Assembly: GCA_035633075.1 (NCBI GenBank)
Contig: DASQFQ010000237.1
Location: 1 to 12,898 of the forward strand
Source of the DNA: DASQFQ01 sp035633075
Lineage (GTDB): Bacteria > Actinomycetota > Thermoleophilia > Solirubrobacterales > Solirubrobacteraceae
DNA: 12,898 nucleotides
Direction of reading: 5' to 3'
Shown here: in pieces, positions 12,774 through 12,898 of the stretch
Layout of the letters: each line of letters opens with the position of its first letter
Position numbering within the stretch: the stretch's first letter is position 1
Translations under genes and position numbers: made by a program
Notes under the pieces: model-generated
The model's input: the letters and a program-made list of their open reading frames with translations, nothing else
Told to the model about the DNA's origin: nothing
The model's database searches: none

Positions 12774-12898
12774 AAGGGTGCCATCGAGCTCGTGAACTTC
12801 GCCCGAGCACGAGGCGGCCCTCGCGTCGGATTGTCGCGTTTCGCCTTCAATTGCCCGGCGACCGATCAGAGGCACCTGCCGGACGGCTCGCCCGTCTG
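12774..12898. other. Right edge, no gene recognised
   Basis: The last 125 bp show no convincing ORF start, tRNA or repeat. Open frames exist on both strands (for example a minus frame starting at 12875), but none resembles a known family. The base composition is less GC-rich around 12830-12855 (TTGTCGCG to TTCAATTG), which would suit a promoter or leader region of a gene beyond the window. Confidence 0.35.

Noticed and set aside
12774..12898. tRNA or small RNA at the right edge
   Set aside because: No cloverleaf, CCA end or T-arm motif could be found on either strand.

Overview
The window is very GC-rich chromosomal DNA. Almost every real codon ends in G or C, ATG and GTG starts are mixed, Shine-Dalgarno sequences are often weak or missing, and several start codons sit just downstream of TAnnnT-type -10 elements. 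This style, together with the protein families present (PF09826 beta-propeller protein, actinobacterial sulfatase and arylsulfotransferase, lactate 2-monooxygenase-like enzyme, AzlCD), points to an actinobacterium. A Thermoleophilia/Solirubrobacterales-type organism is my guess; there is no rRNA or other marker to prove it.

Left edge (1-722): the N-terminus of a DEAD-box RNA helicase runs leftward out of the window. It abuts a decayed C-terminal fragment of an HD-GYP protein, then a small charged 60-residue protein, then a short stretch with a doubtful hydrophobic ORF. Sulfur/secretion block (723-5998): a secreted PF09826 beta-propeller protein (minus) diverges from a secreted formylglycine-type sulfatase (plus), which is followed 50 bp later by a secreted arylsulfotransferase of the ASST type. 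The 105-bp divergent region holds a perfect dyad and mirrored -10-like octamers.

Central metabolic block (6080-10380): a lactate 2-monooxygenase-like flavoenzyme (plus) converges on nagA (minus), and their stop codons share a CTAG. nagA lies 3 bp downstream of a two-domain VOC/ring-cleaving dioxygenase-like gene. That gene's promoter is covered by a perfect 8-4-8 inverted repeat. It diverges from an LPLAT-family acyltransferase (plus). Right block (10370-12717): a remnant of an acyl-CoA dehydrogenase C-terminus, a 21-bp tandem duplication, the azlC-azlD branched-chain amino acid export pair (minus, ATGA overlap), and an aldo/keto reductase (plus) whose start is only 15 bp from that of azlC. 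The last 125 bp hold a hairpin and no recognisable gene.

The strongest biological idea here is the sulfatase and arylsulfotransferase pair: one enzyme removes sulfate esters outside the membrane and the other moves sulfuryl groups between aromatic acceptors. The sulfatase resembles N-acetylglucosamine-6-sulfatases and a GlcNAc-6-phosphate deacetylase lies 3.2 kb away, so a link to sulfated amino sugars is possible but unproven. I saw no phage, IS element, CRISPR array, tRNA or rRNA.
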